From Mongoliitalea lutea (lineage in GTDB: Bacteria > Bacteroidota > Bacteroidia > Cytophagales > Cyclobacteriaceae): a stretch of 64,000 nt of DNA. Under the pieces are notes generated by a model that ran no database searches, was not told where the DNA came from, and saw nothing but the letters and a program-made list of their open reading frames with translations. The position numbers and the translations under genes are program-made. Positions 17,808 through 26,792 of the stretch are shown here, in pieces (positions within the stretch are counted from its first letter, which is position 1; the number at the start of each line of letters is the position of its first letter). The DNA is taken from contig NZ_BMYF01000022.1 of the NCBI RefSeq assembly GCF_014652135.1, positions 1 through 64,000 of the forward strand, written 5' to 3'.

Positions 17808-19022
17808 TCACAATTCACCAATCAATTCATATCCGGTAAATGCATCTAAAAAGAAAACATCATACTCTTTCCTTTGTGGCTTCGAGAAAGACATTTTATC
17901 TAGATTTGGGTTAATTGGTTGAATGGTCCTTGTAATCGTAGTTTTTCCTTTATTTAAAATCCCTCCAGATTCAACAAAAATTTCCACACCAGCTAATGAT
18001 TTCCATTTGGTTACTTTTCCATTTTGAATGTAGAAGTTTCGTAAATCACAAATGATCTCTCTATCAGAAAGATAGCCTAACTGCCAGCCATCATTAACTT
18101 TGAATGCAGGAGGATTTGAATTGTATTCTTTAATAATGTTGGATAATTTTTTCTGCGTAGCGTCATAAGCTTTAACAAAGTCATTAAAATAAACTATCAG
18201 TTCTTTATGTGGGGTGTTTGGAAAAAAAATTGAGTTACCAATTCTAACCTTTGATTTTCCATTTTCGATAGAATAAACAGGTTCAATGACTCCATTTCCT
18301 TCATCATCAAAAAGATTATTTGGAAAATGTGCTTTTGAGAAAAAAATATCAAGTTCATTGAAAATTGGATTCATATAAGTAACCCCTACGATTCGATTAT
18401 TTTGTGTGACAACCGTTGCATCGTGAACAAAACCTAAACTGTTATTATCAAATACTAAAGAAACCTTGTAGAACCCATCAGGTATATACTTTGGGTAATA
18501 ATTAATTTGATTTTTATAATTAGCTTCAATTTGCTCAAATGCTCTTCGTCTTGAATTAATATTTTGCGGAGTCCGATATTCCCGTAATTTTAAAAGTCTA
18601 TCTTCTAAATATTTAGTATAGATATCAACCTCTGAAAAAGCCCTTTGTTGAATTATGTTTTTTTGTGCTTCTGCATAAACTCGTTCTAAAAAGCCCCAGT
18701 CCGGCGTATGTAAAATAAGAGGACCAAACTCCAATGGTATTCCAAAGGATTTATCTAATTTGTTTTTTTGAATATTGTCCTCTTTGTATTTAGCCAATCC
18801 TTCAAAAACTCCTCTATTAAAACCATCAAGATAATTGTCTCTTGATTCATTGATTCTAGGAAAAGGTATCAGTATTGGTTCTGGGGCAAAACATGCTATA
18901 CTAGATAGTTTTTCATAGCAATAACCTTCCTTGAAACCAGCCCTGTAGCCACGTTCAAAAAGACTTTGGGACAATAAATAATTACTCCAAACGAGTATGA
19001 ATAAAGTAAGCGTAAATTTCAT
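17808..19022 (-). CDS. secreted protein of unknown function
   Basis: Protein of 404 residues with a clear N-terminal signal peptide (MKFTLTLFILVWSNYLLSQS). The mature start shows two related motifs, GYRAGFKEGYCYEK and GFNRGVFEGLAKYK, reminiscent of short Gly-rich helical repeats. The remainder looks soluble and mixed alpha/beta. I do not recognise a family. The gene is AT-rich and is followed at 40 nt by a small membrane protein gene, which could be a partner. Export to the periplasm or surface is inferred from the signal peptide only. Confidence 0.65.
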   Translation of the reverse strand: MKFTLTLFILVWSNYLLSQSLFERGYRAGFKEGYCYEKLSSIACFAPEPILIPFPRINESRDNYLDGFNRGVFEGLAKYKEDNIQKNKLDKSFGIPLEFGPLILHTPDWGFLERVYAEAQKNIIQQRAFSEVDIYTKYLEDRLLKLREYRTPQNINSRRRAFEQIEANYKNQINYYPKYIPDGFYKVSLVFDNNSLGFVHDATVVTQNNRIVGVTYMNPIFNELDIFFSKAHFPNNLFDDEGNGVIEPVYSIENGKSKVRIGNSIFFPNTPHKELIVYFNDFVKAYDATQKKLSNIIKEYNSNPPAFKVNDGWQLGYLSDREIICDLRNFYIQNGKVTKWKSLAGVEIFVESGGILNKGKTTITRTIQPINPNLDKMSFSKPQRKEYDVFFLDAFTGYELIGEL

Positions 19023-19264
19023 TCGAACTCTACAAATAAAATGATAATTATGTGATTTATCATGTTGGAATTCCTATTTCTCCAGCATTTACTGTGAAAT
19101 TAGTTTTTTTGAATTAAAAAATAAAAGACGCAAAAGCACATTTTTTTTGGCTATAATGTAAGAGCTTGATTCTTAAAATTTTTAAATTTTTGTTTAGGTT
19201 ATCTAATTTATTAGTACATACTTTAATGTGTTTGTGAAATGAATAAACCTTATTGTAATCTAAA

Positions 19265-21397
19265 TTAATCGTAAGAACTTGCCATTTTTATTATCTCACT
19301 ACTCGATTTTAAATAAGTTCCTATGTCGAATGAATAAATGGGAGAAATGACATGTTTTGGTATTTTTCTTCTTTTTAGAAAATCCTCCAAAAATGATTTT
19401 TCAAGCCAAAAATATTTGTTGTAGGTAAATATTTGGACTCCTTTATTGTAAAGTGAAATGTCTTCCGATTTCAAGAGATAAGTCAAGTCTCTAGGTAAAA
19501 TAAGTTTATTCAAGGTTTCATAGCGAAGTATGTTATCAAATGAAAATTTTTCGAAGTTGTTTCGGGCGTATAAGAGAATTGCATATTTATTTTTATCACT
19601 TTTTAGTAAATCTTTACCAGATAAGATATTCCATGCATTGATGTAATCAATTAAGTCGCCAAATTTTATCGATTTGTATATCGTTTTTGGTATAAACAGA
19701 TCTTCAAGCTCACTTTTTTTGATTTTGGGAAATAGCTTTGTTTCGAATAAGCCAAAATTATAAAACCCAACCTTTTCATCTCGAAAATTTAAATCAATTG
19801 GAATCACATAATCTTTTTCATAGGAATTCATAAGTTTATTTATTGACTTTTTGGAAATCAACTCCAGGTGATAAAGATTAAGTTTATTTCTTACTAAAGA
19901 ATAAGACCTGAAAAAGGAATACAAATAGTTCTTTTCCCCTACGGAGGATAAAAATGGTAGTTCTTTTTCAATATCGTTGATCAAGAAGTTTTTTGAAATA
20001 TTAGTTAAGTTATTAGCTTCTATTAATTCAAAATAGCCTTTAAAACTTTTGAGAATATGCTCTAATGCAAACGTCAAAAAGTTAAATTGGTCCTTAACAA
20101 CATGTTCATCTTCTCCCTTAAGCATTCCAAGAAACATAGATGCGACTATATATTCTTTGAATGTTTTGGGCTCTTTAAGTGTATTGTAGATATTATAAGG
20201 GATTACAAACTGCTCATTTAATTCCTCAACATCTTTTCTGCTTACCAAAAATCGAACAAAATGTTTGTATTCATCAGGTTTTAAACGTGTTATCTCAAAG
20301 TAAAAATTTGTATTTAAGAAAAATCCATAAAGGTTTAAAAATTTAACTTTTGCATTTTTAATTAACCCGTGCTTCTCATACATAAGTTTAATTTTAGATA
20401 AATAAGCTACAGCCTCTAGGACCTTTTCTTCATTCTCAGACTGGGCATCATTTAATATTTGTTGAGGAAGCATATAAAATTTGGCATCTTCCATCCAATG
20501 ATCTTTCTCTACTAAAAATTCGACCTTTTTGAAACTAACTGTATTAAGCTTTAGAAACTGTGTACTGTCAACCAACCACTTTAAAAATTTGATTGTGTTC
20601 AATAAAAGCTCTAAATGCGGGACATTTTTTTCTTTTTCGATTAATTCTAAAAATTTGTGAAGCCTATCTTCTTTAACATTTTTGGCTACAATATATCCTT
20701 TGTAGATCTTTAATATCTTACCAGAAATCAATAGCCTTAAAAGCTCAAAGCTCTTTTTATCTTTTTTTTGTAGATGAATTAAAAAGTCCTGAAAACTATT
20801 TAAAGATAACCCGTTAAATTTGAATGAGCCCGGAATGATGGAGAAAGCAATGATGGATAAGAATACGTCAGCATCATTTTGAAGATGTTTATTGGAATCG
20901 ATTGTTACAAGTGCATGGTATTCTGATTTTTTTTTGAGCCAGTCAAAAAGATAATCTTTTTGTGCATGTGATTTTGCTTGATCCCAATAGCTTTCATCTG
21001 AGATCACCTTTTCAAATAGTGCTTCTGCTGAATGAAATTCTTCATAAGAAAATTTATAAGGGTTAATTTCTAATTCAGATTCTTGAAGTCTATTTTCTGC
21101 AATAACTTTTCTCAGAACATCAATTGCTTGCTTCAAAGAAATTCTGAAAAACTCTCTATTTTTATTTTCGCGATAGACATTTAAGAATTTGTGAGTTTCT
21201 GTCTCAGCTAAGTGACAATCACTAACAAGAGTCTGATAAACAACCTGAAAGCTATGAGGAACACCTGTATTGCGAGATAGTTCTTCCGCTCGAATTTCTG
21301 GAGGTCTTGTGGATTTTCCAATTTTAACTAATCCAGGCATGGAATTATTGATTAGGATATAAACATATCCTTTTAAAATTTTATTTTCCGAGATCAT
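19265..21397 (-). CDS. large protein with N-terminal GIY-YIG (T5orf172-like) nuclease domain
   Basis: Protein of 710 residues. The first 90 residues resemble T5orf172/MUG113-type GIY-YIG domains: YVYIL at 11-15, GLVKIGKS at 22-29, a candidate catalytic arginine near 36, and AETETHKFL with E65/E67 as metal-ligand candidates, closing with EFFRISLKQAIDVL. The following 600 residues are helical, Lys/Leu/Phe-rich and match nothing I recognise. GIY-YIG domains cut DNA in repair, restriction and homing enzymes. Next to BREX this is a candidate defence effector, but that is inference. It is AT-rich throughout and monocistronic, with a 242-nt gap after it. Confidence 0.7.
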   Translation of the reverse strand: MISENKILKGYVYILINNSMPGLVKIGKSTRPPEIRAEELSRNTGVPHSFQVVYQTLVSDCHLAETETHKFLNVYRENKNREFFRISLKQAIDVLRKVIAENRLQESELEINPYKFSYEEFHSAEALFEKVISDESYWDQAKSHAQKDYLFDWLKKKSEYHALVTIDSNKHLQNDADVFLSIIAFSIIPGSFKFNGLSLNSFQDFLIHLQKKDKKSFELLRLLISGKILKIYKGYIVAKNVKEDRLHKFLELIEKEKNVPHLELLLNTIKFLKWLVDSTQFLKLNTVSFKKVEFLVEKDHWMEDAKFYMLPQQILNDAQSENEEKVLEAVAYLSKIKLMYEKHGLIKNAKVKFLNLYGFFLNTNFYFEITRLKPDEYKHFVRFLVSRKDVEELNEQFVIPYNIYNTLKEPKTFKEYIVASMFLGMLKGEDEHVVKDQFNFLTFALEHILKSFKGYFELIEANNLTNISKNFLINDIEKELPFLSSVGEKNYLYSFFRSYSLVRNKLNLYHLELISKKSINKLMNSYEKDYVIPIDLNFRDEKVGFYNFGLFETKLFPKIKKSELEDLFIPKTIYKSIKFGDLIDYINAWNILSGKDLLKSDKNKYAILLYARNNFEKFSFDNILRYETLNKLILPRDLTYLLKSEDISLYNKGVQIFTYNKYFWLEKSFLEDFLKRRKIPKHVISPIYSFDIGTYLKSSSEIIKMASSYD

Positions 21398-21511
21398 TCT
21401 CTTGTGTTAAAAGTCTTCTTTAGGTGGATGGGATTTTTGGTGATTCTGATGTATTCTTCTGGGATGAATGCCTATTTCAAAGCGATACATAAAAGAATTT
21501 CGATGTTATCC

Positions 21512-23491
21512 TTATAAAAGTGATTTAGCCAATTCAAACTCTTTATCAAAAGGCATTTCCAGGTCTTTTAACATTTCAGGTATGGTAATTGCCCAACTGA
21601 CGTAGTAGTAGGCGAGGAGCTTATAACCTGAAAAAGACGAGTTGGGAATCAGGTTAAGCTTGTATCCTTTTTTCTGTGGATTGATACCATTTCTTCCCAG
21701 CATAGCGATCTCAAAAGCAATTTCTTTGACTTTTTCCGTTGGTTTATTCTTGAAGTAATTCAAAGCACCTACCATGTACATAGCCACGGCCATATTGATA
21801 TCCTTGCCGGCGTGTTGTTCCTGGAATTTTCTCAGTTCTTCTTCATCATCTTCATCCAAACTGCTTTGCTGGAATGGATCATTTTCGATTTGCTCAAGTA
21901 AATCCTCAGGAGTTTTGGAAGAGATATTATCTGTTGACTTAGTGGATTTTTCCAGTTCTAATTTAAAGTAAGCATTCAATTCTAAATCTTCTCCCCAATG
22001 CTGAATCAGTTCGTATTCTTCACCTGGTTTCTTGTCATTCCTGTATTCGTTGAACTCCTCCCAAAACGCATTGCTCTGTTCCAATTCAAAGGGTTTGACA
22101 GCGTAGGTTTTTTGCATCTTTACTCCAAACAAAGACTCAAAATGTCGCGCTGATACCACGTTGAAGATCCTACTTTTGGTCATGATATCAGAAGGGGAGA
22201 GCTCAATGATTTTAGGGTCATTCACCGCTTTATGTGCCTCAAGGTTTAGCTGATACAATGAAACAAATTGAACATACCTGAGCTCTGGTAACTGATTGAA
22301 AAGGTAATCTTCGATAAAAAGGTCAATTGGGGTATTGAAGACCTGTCCCAGTATTCCGTGGAACAAGCCATATACATACTTGTCAATGGAGCTTTGTGGA
22401 ATTCCTCTTTTCTCCAGTTTTTTTAACGAACCTTGAATGGACTTTCTGAAGTCTTCCAACTTGCTATCCTTGCCAATGAATAACATGTTTACATTCTCTT
22501 TGCGTGCTTCTTCAGCCAGTTTTAGATGGGTAAGTTCATGTGCTATCAGATGGTCTGTATTGGGATATTTTGGATTGGTTTTAACCAGGTGAAATTCCCT
22601 CCCATAATTCTCAGCAAATTCAACCTTGGCAGCTGTGGAGATACTTGAATCTTCTTCAATTTTCACCTCTTTACCGGTCAACGTTTCTATTTCCTGTATG
22701 TAGTCAACCAAAGCTTCCTTACCAACTTGCTGTTTGACTAGTGTATTAGCAGATTCAATTGCCAGTTGCATTGCTTTTTGATAAACCGCGCTATCTATCT
22801 TTTCTTCATTTTTGAAGGTATCGATGGCCAGTTCAAAGGCAGTTCTGAGATCTCCTTTTTCAAAATTCAATAGACCCAAGCCTAGGGTGATATGGGAGAA
22901 TTTTGGATTTATTTTGTATGCCTTCGTGAGAAATCTCTCTGCCAGGCTTAATTTTCCCAACTGGAGAAAAGTGCCTCCGATATTGTTGAGAGCGACGTAA
23001 TTATTCGGATCTGCTTCCATTACCTGTTCATAATAGGTCATGGCTGACTGCACGTCTTCAAAATAGCGGGCATGGATATTTCCCATAAGTATCAGTGCCC
23101 AATGATTTTTAGGATCCCACTTTAAGGCATCGATGAGAATGTCAATCGCTTTTTCATGCTGCCCATCTTCTTCGTAGGTCTGGGCCAGGTTACGGTAGTA
23201 TTCACTGACAGTAGGATACCTGTTGATCAAGTCCTCCAATATAGGTCGCGCCTCTGAGAATCTTCCTTGCGCACATAAACCAGTTGCTTTAGAAAAAACA
23301 CTGGGATCATCCTTCAATTGTTCCTTAGGTAATGATATTTCTATGCTTTCTTCCGTCAATTTGATTTCAGGAGTCAGATTGCTAAGACTGTAATATTTTT
23401 TGAGCGCAATAATTACCTGTTCGTCATTTGTAATATCGATGGAAGGGAAAAGCTTTTTTAGAAATTCTGAGCGGTGATAAAATATCTTCAT
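21512..23491 (-). CDS. TPR protein with a zinc-metallopeptidase-like HELTH motif
   Basis: Protein of 659 residues. Residues at about 65-230 hold five or so tetratricopeptide repeats (for example HWALILMGNIHARYFEDVQS and NYVALNNIGGTFLQLGKLSL). Residues 318-322 read HELTH in HLIAHELTHLKLAEEAR, a zinc-binding HExxH site, with no signal peptide, so it is probably cytoplasmic. The C-terminal half contains a charged linker (SLDEDDEEELRKFQEQH). A TPR platform joined to a peptidase could cleave bound partner proteins; the substrate is unknown. GC content is higher than in the neighbouring GIY-YIG gene. Confidence 0.75.
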   Translation of the reverse strand: MKIFYHRSEFLKKLFPSIDITNDEQVIIALKKYYSLSNLTPEIKLTEESIEISLPKEQLKDDPSVFSKATGLCAQGRFSEARPILEDLINRYPTVSEYYRNLAQTYEEDGQHEKAIDILIDALKWDPKNHWALILMGNIHARYFEDVQSAMTYYEQVMEADPNNYVALNNIGGTFLQLGKLSLAERFLTKAYKINPKFSHITLGLGLLNFEKGDLRTAFELAIDTFKNEEKIDSAVYQKAMQLAIESANTLVKQQVGKEALVDYIQEIETLTGKEVKIEEDSSISTAAKVEFAENYGREFHLVKTNPKYPNTDHLIAHELTHLKLAEEARKENVNMLFIGKDSKLEDFRKSIQGSLKKLEKRGIPQSSIDKYVYGLFHGILGQVFNTPIDLFIEDYLFNQLPELRYVQFVSLYQLNLEAHKAVNDPKIIELSPSDIMTKSRIFNVVSARHFESLFGVKMQKTYAVKPFELEQSNAFWEEFNEYRNDKKPGEEYELIQHWGEDLELNAYFKLELEKSTKSTDNISSKTPEDLLEQIENDPFQQSSLDEDDEEELRKFQEQHAGKDINMAVAMYMVGALNYFKNKPTEKVKEIAFEIAMLGRNGINPQKKGYKLNLIPNSSFSGYKLLAYYYVSWAITIPEMLKDLEMPFDKEFELAKSLL

Positions 23492-23636
23492 TGAGATCGG
23501 TTACTGATAAAAGGATGCGATAGTAAAGATAGTCCAAAGAGCTTGTTTGGACAAAAAATAAGAGATTTAGAGTTCATCATTTCAGATTTTGGTATATTCA
23601 GGTCTAATACATCCAATCTCGAATTAACAAAACCAA

Positions 23637-24020
23637 ATGCAAGACAGGAACGAACAAATCAATAAAGTAAATGCGTATTTTTACGCTTTTATTCTTAGTA
23701 AGGGTAAGGGAGATAGACTCATTTTTGAAGGACTTCAAGAGCCCATATCTTTCAATGTTGTTCCTGATTTTTTTGAGAATTGGGATAACATGATGACTTT
23801 GGTTGAATGTATTGAGGATTCTTTTAGTGTCACTGCCATTGTCACTCGCCTTAATTACGTCAAATTTGAGTTTGAAAATGGCGATCTTATTCAAGATAAA
23901 GGAAGCGATAAACTTGAGGCTTTTTTTGGTTGCTGCTATCAGGTGTTGACTAAGAACTGGAGTAAGGGAGGAACGTATTTTGATAGAGGAGGTGAGCCTT
24001 TCAATTTAGATGAAATCTGA
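23637..24020 (+). CDS. small protein of unknown function
   Basis: Protein of 127 residues starting at an ATG after AACCAA. I prefer this frame to an antisense frame over 23604-23894 because its composition is protein-like (hydrophobic beta segments such as AYFYAFILSKGKGDRLIFEG and a conserved-looking GGTYFDRGGEPF near the end). I do not recognise a family. It is transcribed alone between two minus-strand genes. Confidence 0.5.
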   Translation: MQDRNEQINKVNAYFYAFILSKGKGDRLIFEGLQEPISFNVVPDFFENWDNMMTLVECIEDSFSVTAIVTRLNYVKFEFENGDLIQDKGSDKLEAFFGCCYQVLTKNWSKGGTYFDRGGEPFNLDEI

Positions 24021-24163
24021 GTCAATTTCTGATAAACAAAGCAATAGGCAGTGTAGATCCATACGGTCCTTTCATAAATACCCAAGGTTTATTTTTGTGG
24101 TCAATAAGTATTGACGAATCATATCACAGATACTAGTACACCAAATCTGCACTTGAACACGGT

Positions 24164-24850
24164 TTAATAGCTGTCCTTCCTCCAAAAACTATATTTTTTG
24201 AGATTTAATTTTCCTTTCAATTGATATTCATTCAGGTTCTTCAAATCATTGTAGTCGATTTCGCCTTCTTCCCATGCTTGGGCTTTTCGGAAATACCAGT
24301 AGGGATTAAATAATCCTTGTTTCAAAATAATGGAAACAACTTGCCTATCTTCCTCCATATCATGCTTAACATACTCTACATAAAAGTCATAAGAGTCAAG
24401 GTAAGCACTAAAAAAGGGAATAGATATTTGTTCACCAACTCTAGGTACCACGGGAAGAGACTTAAGCCTGAATGAGAGACTGTTCTTATCAGTATCGACA
24501 TAGAAAACATATTCCACTTCCGCAATTGTAAAGAAAAAGTGTTCTTCTTCTGTCATATCCACGAGTTTCCTGTACATCTGCTGTAGTTGGTTTCTGACCC
24601 TATCATAGCTTAGTCCTGATAAGGCTACTAACTCTTTTAAAGAAGGGGAGTTTTTATCGTTTGTTGGTTCCCATGTACAGATTGCTTCTATCAGGGCTTT
24701 GTAAGTTTCTTCATGACCTAAGTTTTGTATAAGTGTTTTCTTAAGCCTTATGAGATTGTAGATGATTTGCTTTGAAGATATACTTGAATTGTCCATATAT
24801 GTGATAGTAAGATTTGGTTTTTGGATAGTTATAAATTTACTCAGTTTCAT
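24164..24850 (-). CDS. putative helix-turn-helix protein
   Basis: Protein of 228 residues. Residues at about 66-90 (SLKELVALSGLSYDRVRNQL) fit a helix-turn-helix in which the second helix begins at SYDRV. The C-terminal half contains beta-strand-like segments and ends in KKYSFWRKDSY. An internal ATG at residue 19 (24796) is an alternative start. The role is unknown; a transcriptional regulator for nearby accessory genes is possible. A Lon/PUA-like fold cannot be excluded for the C-terminal part. It stands alone, 825 bp from the next gene. Confidence 0.5.
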   Translation of the reverse strand: MKLSKFITIQKPNLTITYMDNSSISSKQIIYNLIRLKKTLIQNLGHEETYKALIEAICTWEPTNDKNSPSLKELVALSGLSYDRVRNQLQQMYRKLVDMTEEEHFFFTIAEVEYVFYVDTDKNSLSFRLKSLPVVPRVGEQISIPFFSAYLDSYDFYVEYVKHDMEEDRQVVSIILKQGLFNPYWYFRKAQAWEEGEIDYNDLKNLNEYQLKGKLNLKKYSFWRKDSY

Positions 24851-25675
24851 CAGCTATTTAAAGAGTGCCAGATAGATTGAAACCTTTACTTTTACCATTA
24901 GATTGAGTATCTTTGAAAGAATCAGAAAGCATGTTTCTTTTTTAATCTAGTGTGATTAATTTGATTGTAGTTGATTTAGGTTTTGTAAATCCTGTAGCCT
25001 ATTTGTTGCCAAACACTTTATAATATACTGATAGCAAACACTATGGGATTTTCTGTATCGGCAAATGAGTGTTGTCCACTAATGGCACGAATTACACGAA
25101 AAATAGGATTCTCGCTGAATCCACTAAAGGTGTTGAAATTTATTGGCGAAATGTAGTCGCATGGCTCTTTAGAGCTTGTCCACAGATTTTACAGATTGGC
25201 ACAGAAGGGGGAGTTCTCGCAGAAAGCGCTGAATTCGCAGAAAGGAAAGGAAATTGAATTGTTGAGGTCTTTCAGACTTTGAAGGTTTTTTCAAAGGAAA
25301 TGAGGGTTGTCCACTAATTGCAATAATTACACGAAAAAGATTCCTGATGAAAAAAATTCATTAATTAAATAGTTGAGACTCGGGATCATTTCGCTCACTA
25401 CAATCTTTTTTCCATTGAAAATGATTCAAACATTATTCGTTAAAATTTATTAGGTGGTTATTGAAAAAGAATCAGAATAATAAATGATTTTGTTTTATTA
25501 GATAACCTTGGAATACCATCAAATATTATAACAGAAAGGTTTCATGGTCATGTTCATTGGAGTATTTTAAAGTTAAAAATTATTTACTCGAATGAATTTA
25601 TAATAAATAAACCAATCCAGTTGTTTTCAAATTGAAAACTTTTTTCTAACTTCCACAGTTTATAAATATAAACCA
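24851..25675. other. gene-poor gap with degenerate dispersed repeats
   Basis: No convincing gene in 825 bp. The stretch 25072-25290 is a dispersed repeat copy, and 25309-25345 begins another partial copy (GTCCACTAATTGCA). A TATCTTTG box fits the Bacteroidota -7 consensus at 24908-24915, but no gene follows it closely. A frame at 25069-25257 is repeat-encoded and probably not translated. Confidence 0.6.
25072..25290 (+). repeat. dispersed degenerate intergenic repeat, copy 1
   Basis: This stretch matches 29495-29714 over about 219 bp at clearly related but imperfect identity. Shared landmarks in order are TTGTCCACTAAT, AATTACACGAAAAATAGG, AATCCACTAAAGG, GAGCTTGTCCACAGATTTTA, CAGAAAG and a final GAGGTCT hairpin followed by a T-run. 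In this copy the hairpin has decayed (AGACTTT for AGACCTC). Confidence 0.75.
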
Positions 25676-25981
25676 TTGAAAAACATCATTGCCTTAAGGA
25701 ATCTGGTAAACTTCTATGAAAAGCACCCCGATGCAAAAGCTAGTATTGAAACATGGATATCCATAACAAAGGAGGCAGTTTGGAAGATGCCATTGGATGT
25801 AGTCAAAGACTTTCCCGATGCTGACCCAGTAAAAAATAATAGGGTGGTCTTTAATATTGCAAGAAATAAATACCGGCTTATTATTCAGATAAGTTATCCA
25901 AGGCAGTGGGTATTTATCAAATTCATCGGGACACATGCCGAATATGATAAAGCTGATGCCAATACAGTGGACCAGTTTTAA
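25676..25981 (+). CDS. higB: HigB-type mRNA interferase toxin
   Basis: Toxin of 101 residues of the RelE-like HigB family, which cleaves mRNA, usually on the ribosome. Family features are FYEKHPDAKASIETW near the N-terminus, FPDADPVKNNRVVFNIARN in the middle, and the C-terminal VFIKFIGTHAEYDKADANTV. The start is a TTG at 25676: the encoded N-terminus KNIIALRNLVNFYEKHPDA aligns with the usual HigB start, and no ATG lies upstream in frame. The weak start may keep toxin synthesis low. The antitoxin follows after 22 nt, the reverse gene order typical of higBA. Confidence 0.9.
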   Translation: MKNIIALRNLVNFYEKHPDAKASIETWISITKEAVWKMPLDVVKDFPDADPVKNNRVVFNIARNKYRLIIQISYPRQWVFIKFIGTHAEYDKADANTVDQF

Positions 25982-26003
25982 ATCGTAAAATCAAATCGAA
26001 GTT

Positions 26004-26393
26004 ATGAAATGGGATAAAATCATCACCACGGAGCAGGAATATGAAAAAGCTTTAAAGAGGCTTTCTTCAATAGTTGATGCCAATCCAGATAGCCCAGAAG
26101 GCATGGAGGCAGAACTTTTGGTCACACTAATTGAAAAGTATGAAAAAGAGCATTACCCTATCGCATTGCCTGAACCTATCACGGCCATCAAAGAAGCCAT
26201 GGAAATGAAAGGGCTAAAGGATAAAGACTTGATGCCAGCTATTGGCAGTAAGACCATTGTTAGCCTTGTACTCAACCGTAAGCGAGCGTTGACTATAGAT
26301 ATGATCAGAAACCTTCACGAACTCCTAGGGTTGCCTGTAGATGTTTTGATACAACCTTATAAGCTCAATAGCAGTCAGGAAAAGGTGAAATAA
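26004..26393 (+). CDS. higA: HigA-type antitoxin with helix-turn-helix domain
   Basis: Antitoxin of 129 residues that binds HigB and normally represses the operon. The C-terminal half carries the HTH: AIKEAMEMKGLKDKDLMPAI followed by GSKTIVSLVLNRKRALTIDM, then LHELLGLPVDVLI. The N-terminal half (ITTEQEYEKALKRLSSIVDA) is the toxin-neutralising part typical of the PHD/HigA fusion type with an ALPEPITAI linker. It lies 22 nt after higB and 4 nt before a third gene, so the three form one transcript. Confidence 0.9.
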   Translation: MKWDKIITTEQEYEKALKRLSSIVDANPDSPEGMEAELLVTLIEKYEKEHYPIALPEPITAIKEAMEMKGLKDKDLMPAIGSKTIVSLVLNRKRALTIDMIRNLHELLGLPVDVLIQPYKLNSSQEKVK

Positions 26394-26397
26394 ATTT

Positions 26398-26691
26398 ATG
26401 GGAATTCGAGTTACACATATCGTCAAGAAGACATATAAGAACAAGGCTGGAAATGAAATCTATCTCCGTCTCAAGGAAGAATTGAAAAACAGTGAATCTC
26501 TTAAAATATATTTCAAGGACGGATCCGTGCCTTCATCATCATTCCTTAACTCTTCTTTTGGTGCTCTAATTGAAGAAATTGGCTTACCAGAATTCCTTTG
26601 TTTGGTCAACCCTATTGAGCTGACACCAACACAAGCATATATGCTAAAGCATTATATACAATGGTTTAAGCCAGATTATACTAAACATTAA
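26398..26691 (+). CDS. STAS-like (DUF4325-type) small protein
   Basis: Protein of 97 residues, third gene of the higBA transcript, starting 4 nt after higA. The segment SLKIYFKDGSVPSSSFLNSS followed by FGALIEEIG fits the DUF4325/STAS-like pattern of a beta strand, an SSF motif and a helix. STAS-like domains act in anti-sigma or kinase-linked signalling and are sometimes coupled to ATPase partners, but none is encoded next to it. It may be a passenger or a modulator of the toxin-antitoxin pair. The assignment is from pattern only. Confidence 0.55.
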   Translation: MGIRVTHIVKKTYKNKAGNEIYLRLKEELKNSESLKIYFKDGSVPSSSFLNSSFGALIEEIGLPEFLCLVNPIELTPTQAYMLKHYIQWFKPDYTKH

Positions 26692-26695
26692 ACTT

Positions 26696-26717
26696 AAGAG
26701 GCTTCCGCTTCTTTTTT
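26696..26717 (+). terminator. Rho-independent terminator after higBA-STAS
   Basis: AAGAGGC (26696-26702) pairs with GCTTCTT (26707-26713) around a TTCC loop, with one G-T pair, and runs into a T-tract to 26717. It follows the stop of the STAS-like gene by 4 nt. Confidence 0.7.
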
Positions 26718-26726
26718 AATTGACAT

Positions 26727-26788
26727 TCTATTTTTTACACCTAATAATGTTGTTTTAATTCTATAAACTTCAAAATTTTCTTAATTTG
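26727..26788 (+). repeat. 62-bp direct repeat flanking the fic gene, left copy
   Basis: It matches 28198-28259 with 3 mismatches in 62 bp (TCTATTTTTTACACCTAAT at the left, TTTTCTTAATTTG at the right). Each copy directly follows a hairpin terminator. The fic gene lies between them. Confidence 0.85.
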
Positions 26789-26792
26789 AGTA

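Noticed and set aside
23604-23894. 96-residue minus-strand frame
   Set aside because: Overlaps the better-supported plus-strand gene at 23637-24020 and has unusual composition.
25069-25257. 62-residue frame in a gap
   Set aside because: Falls in dispersed repeat 1; the related frame at 29495 shows the same repeat-derived peptide, so translation is unlikely.
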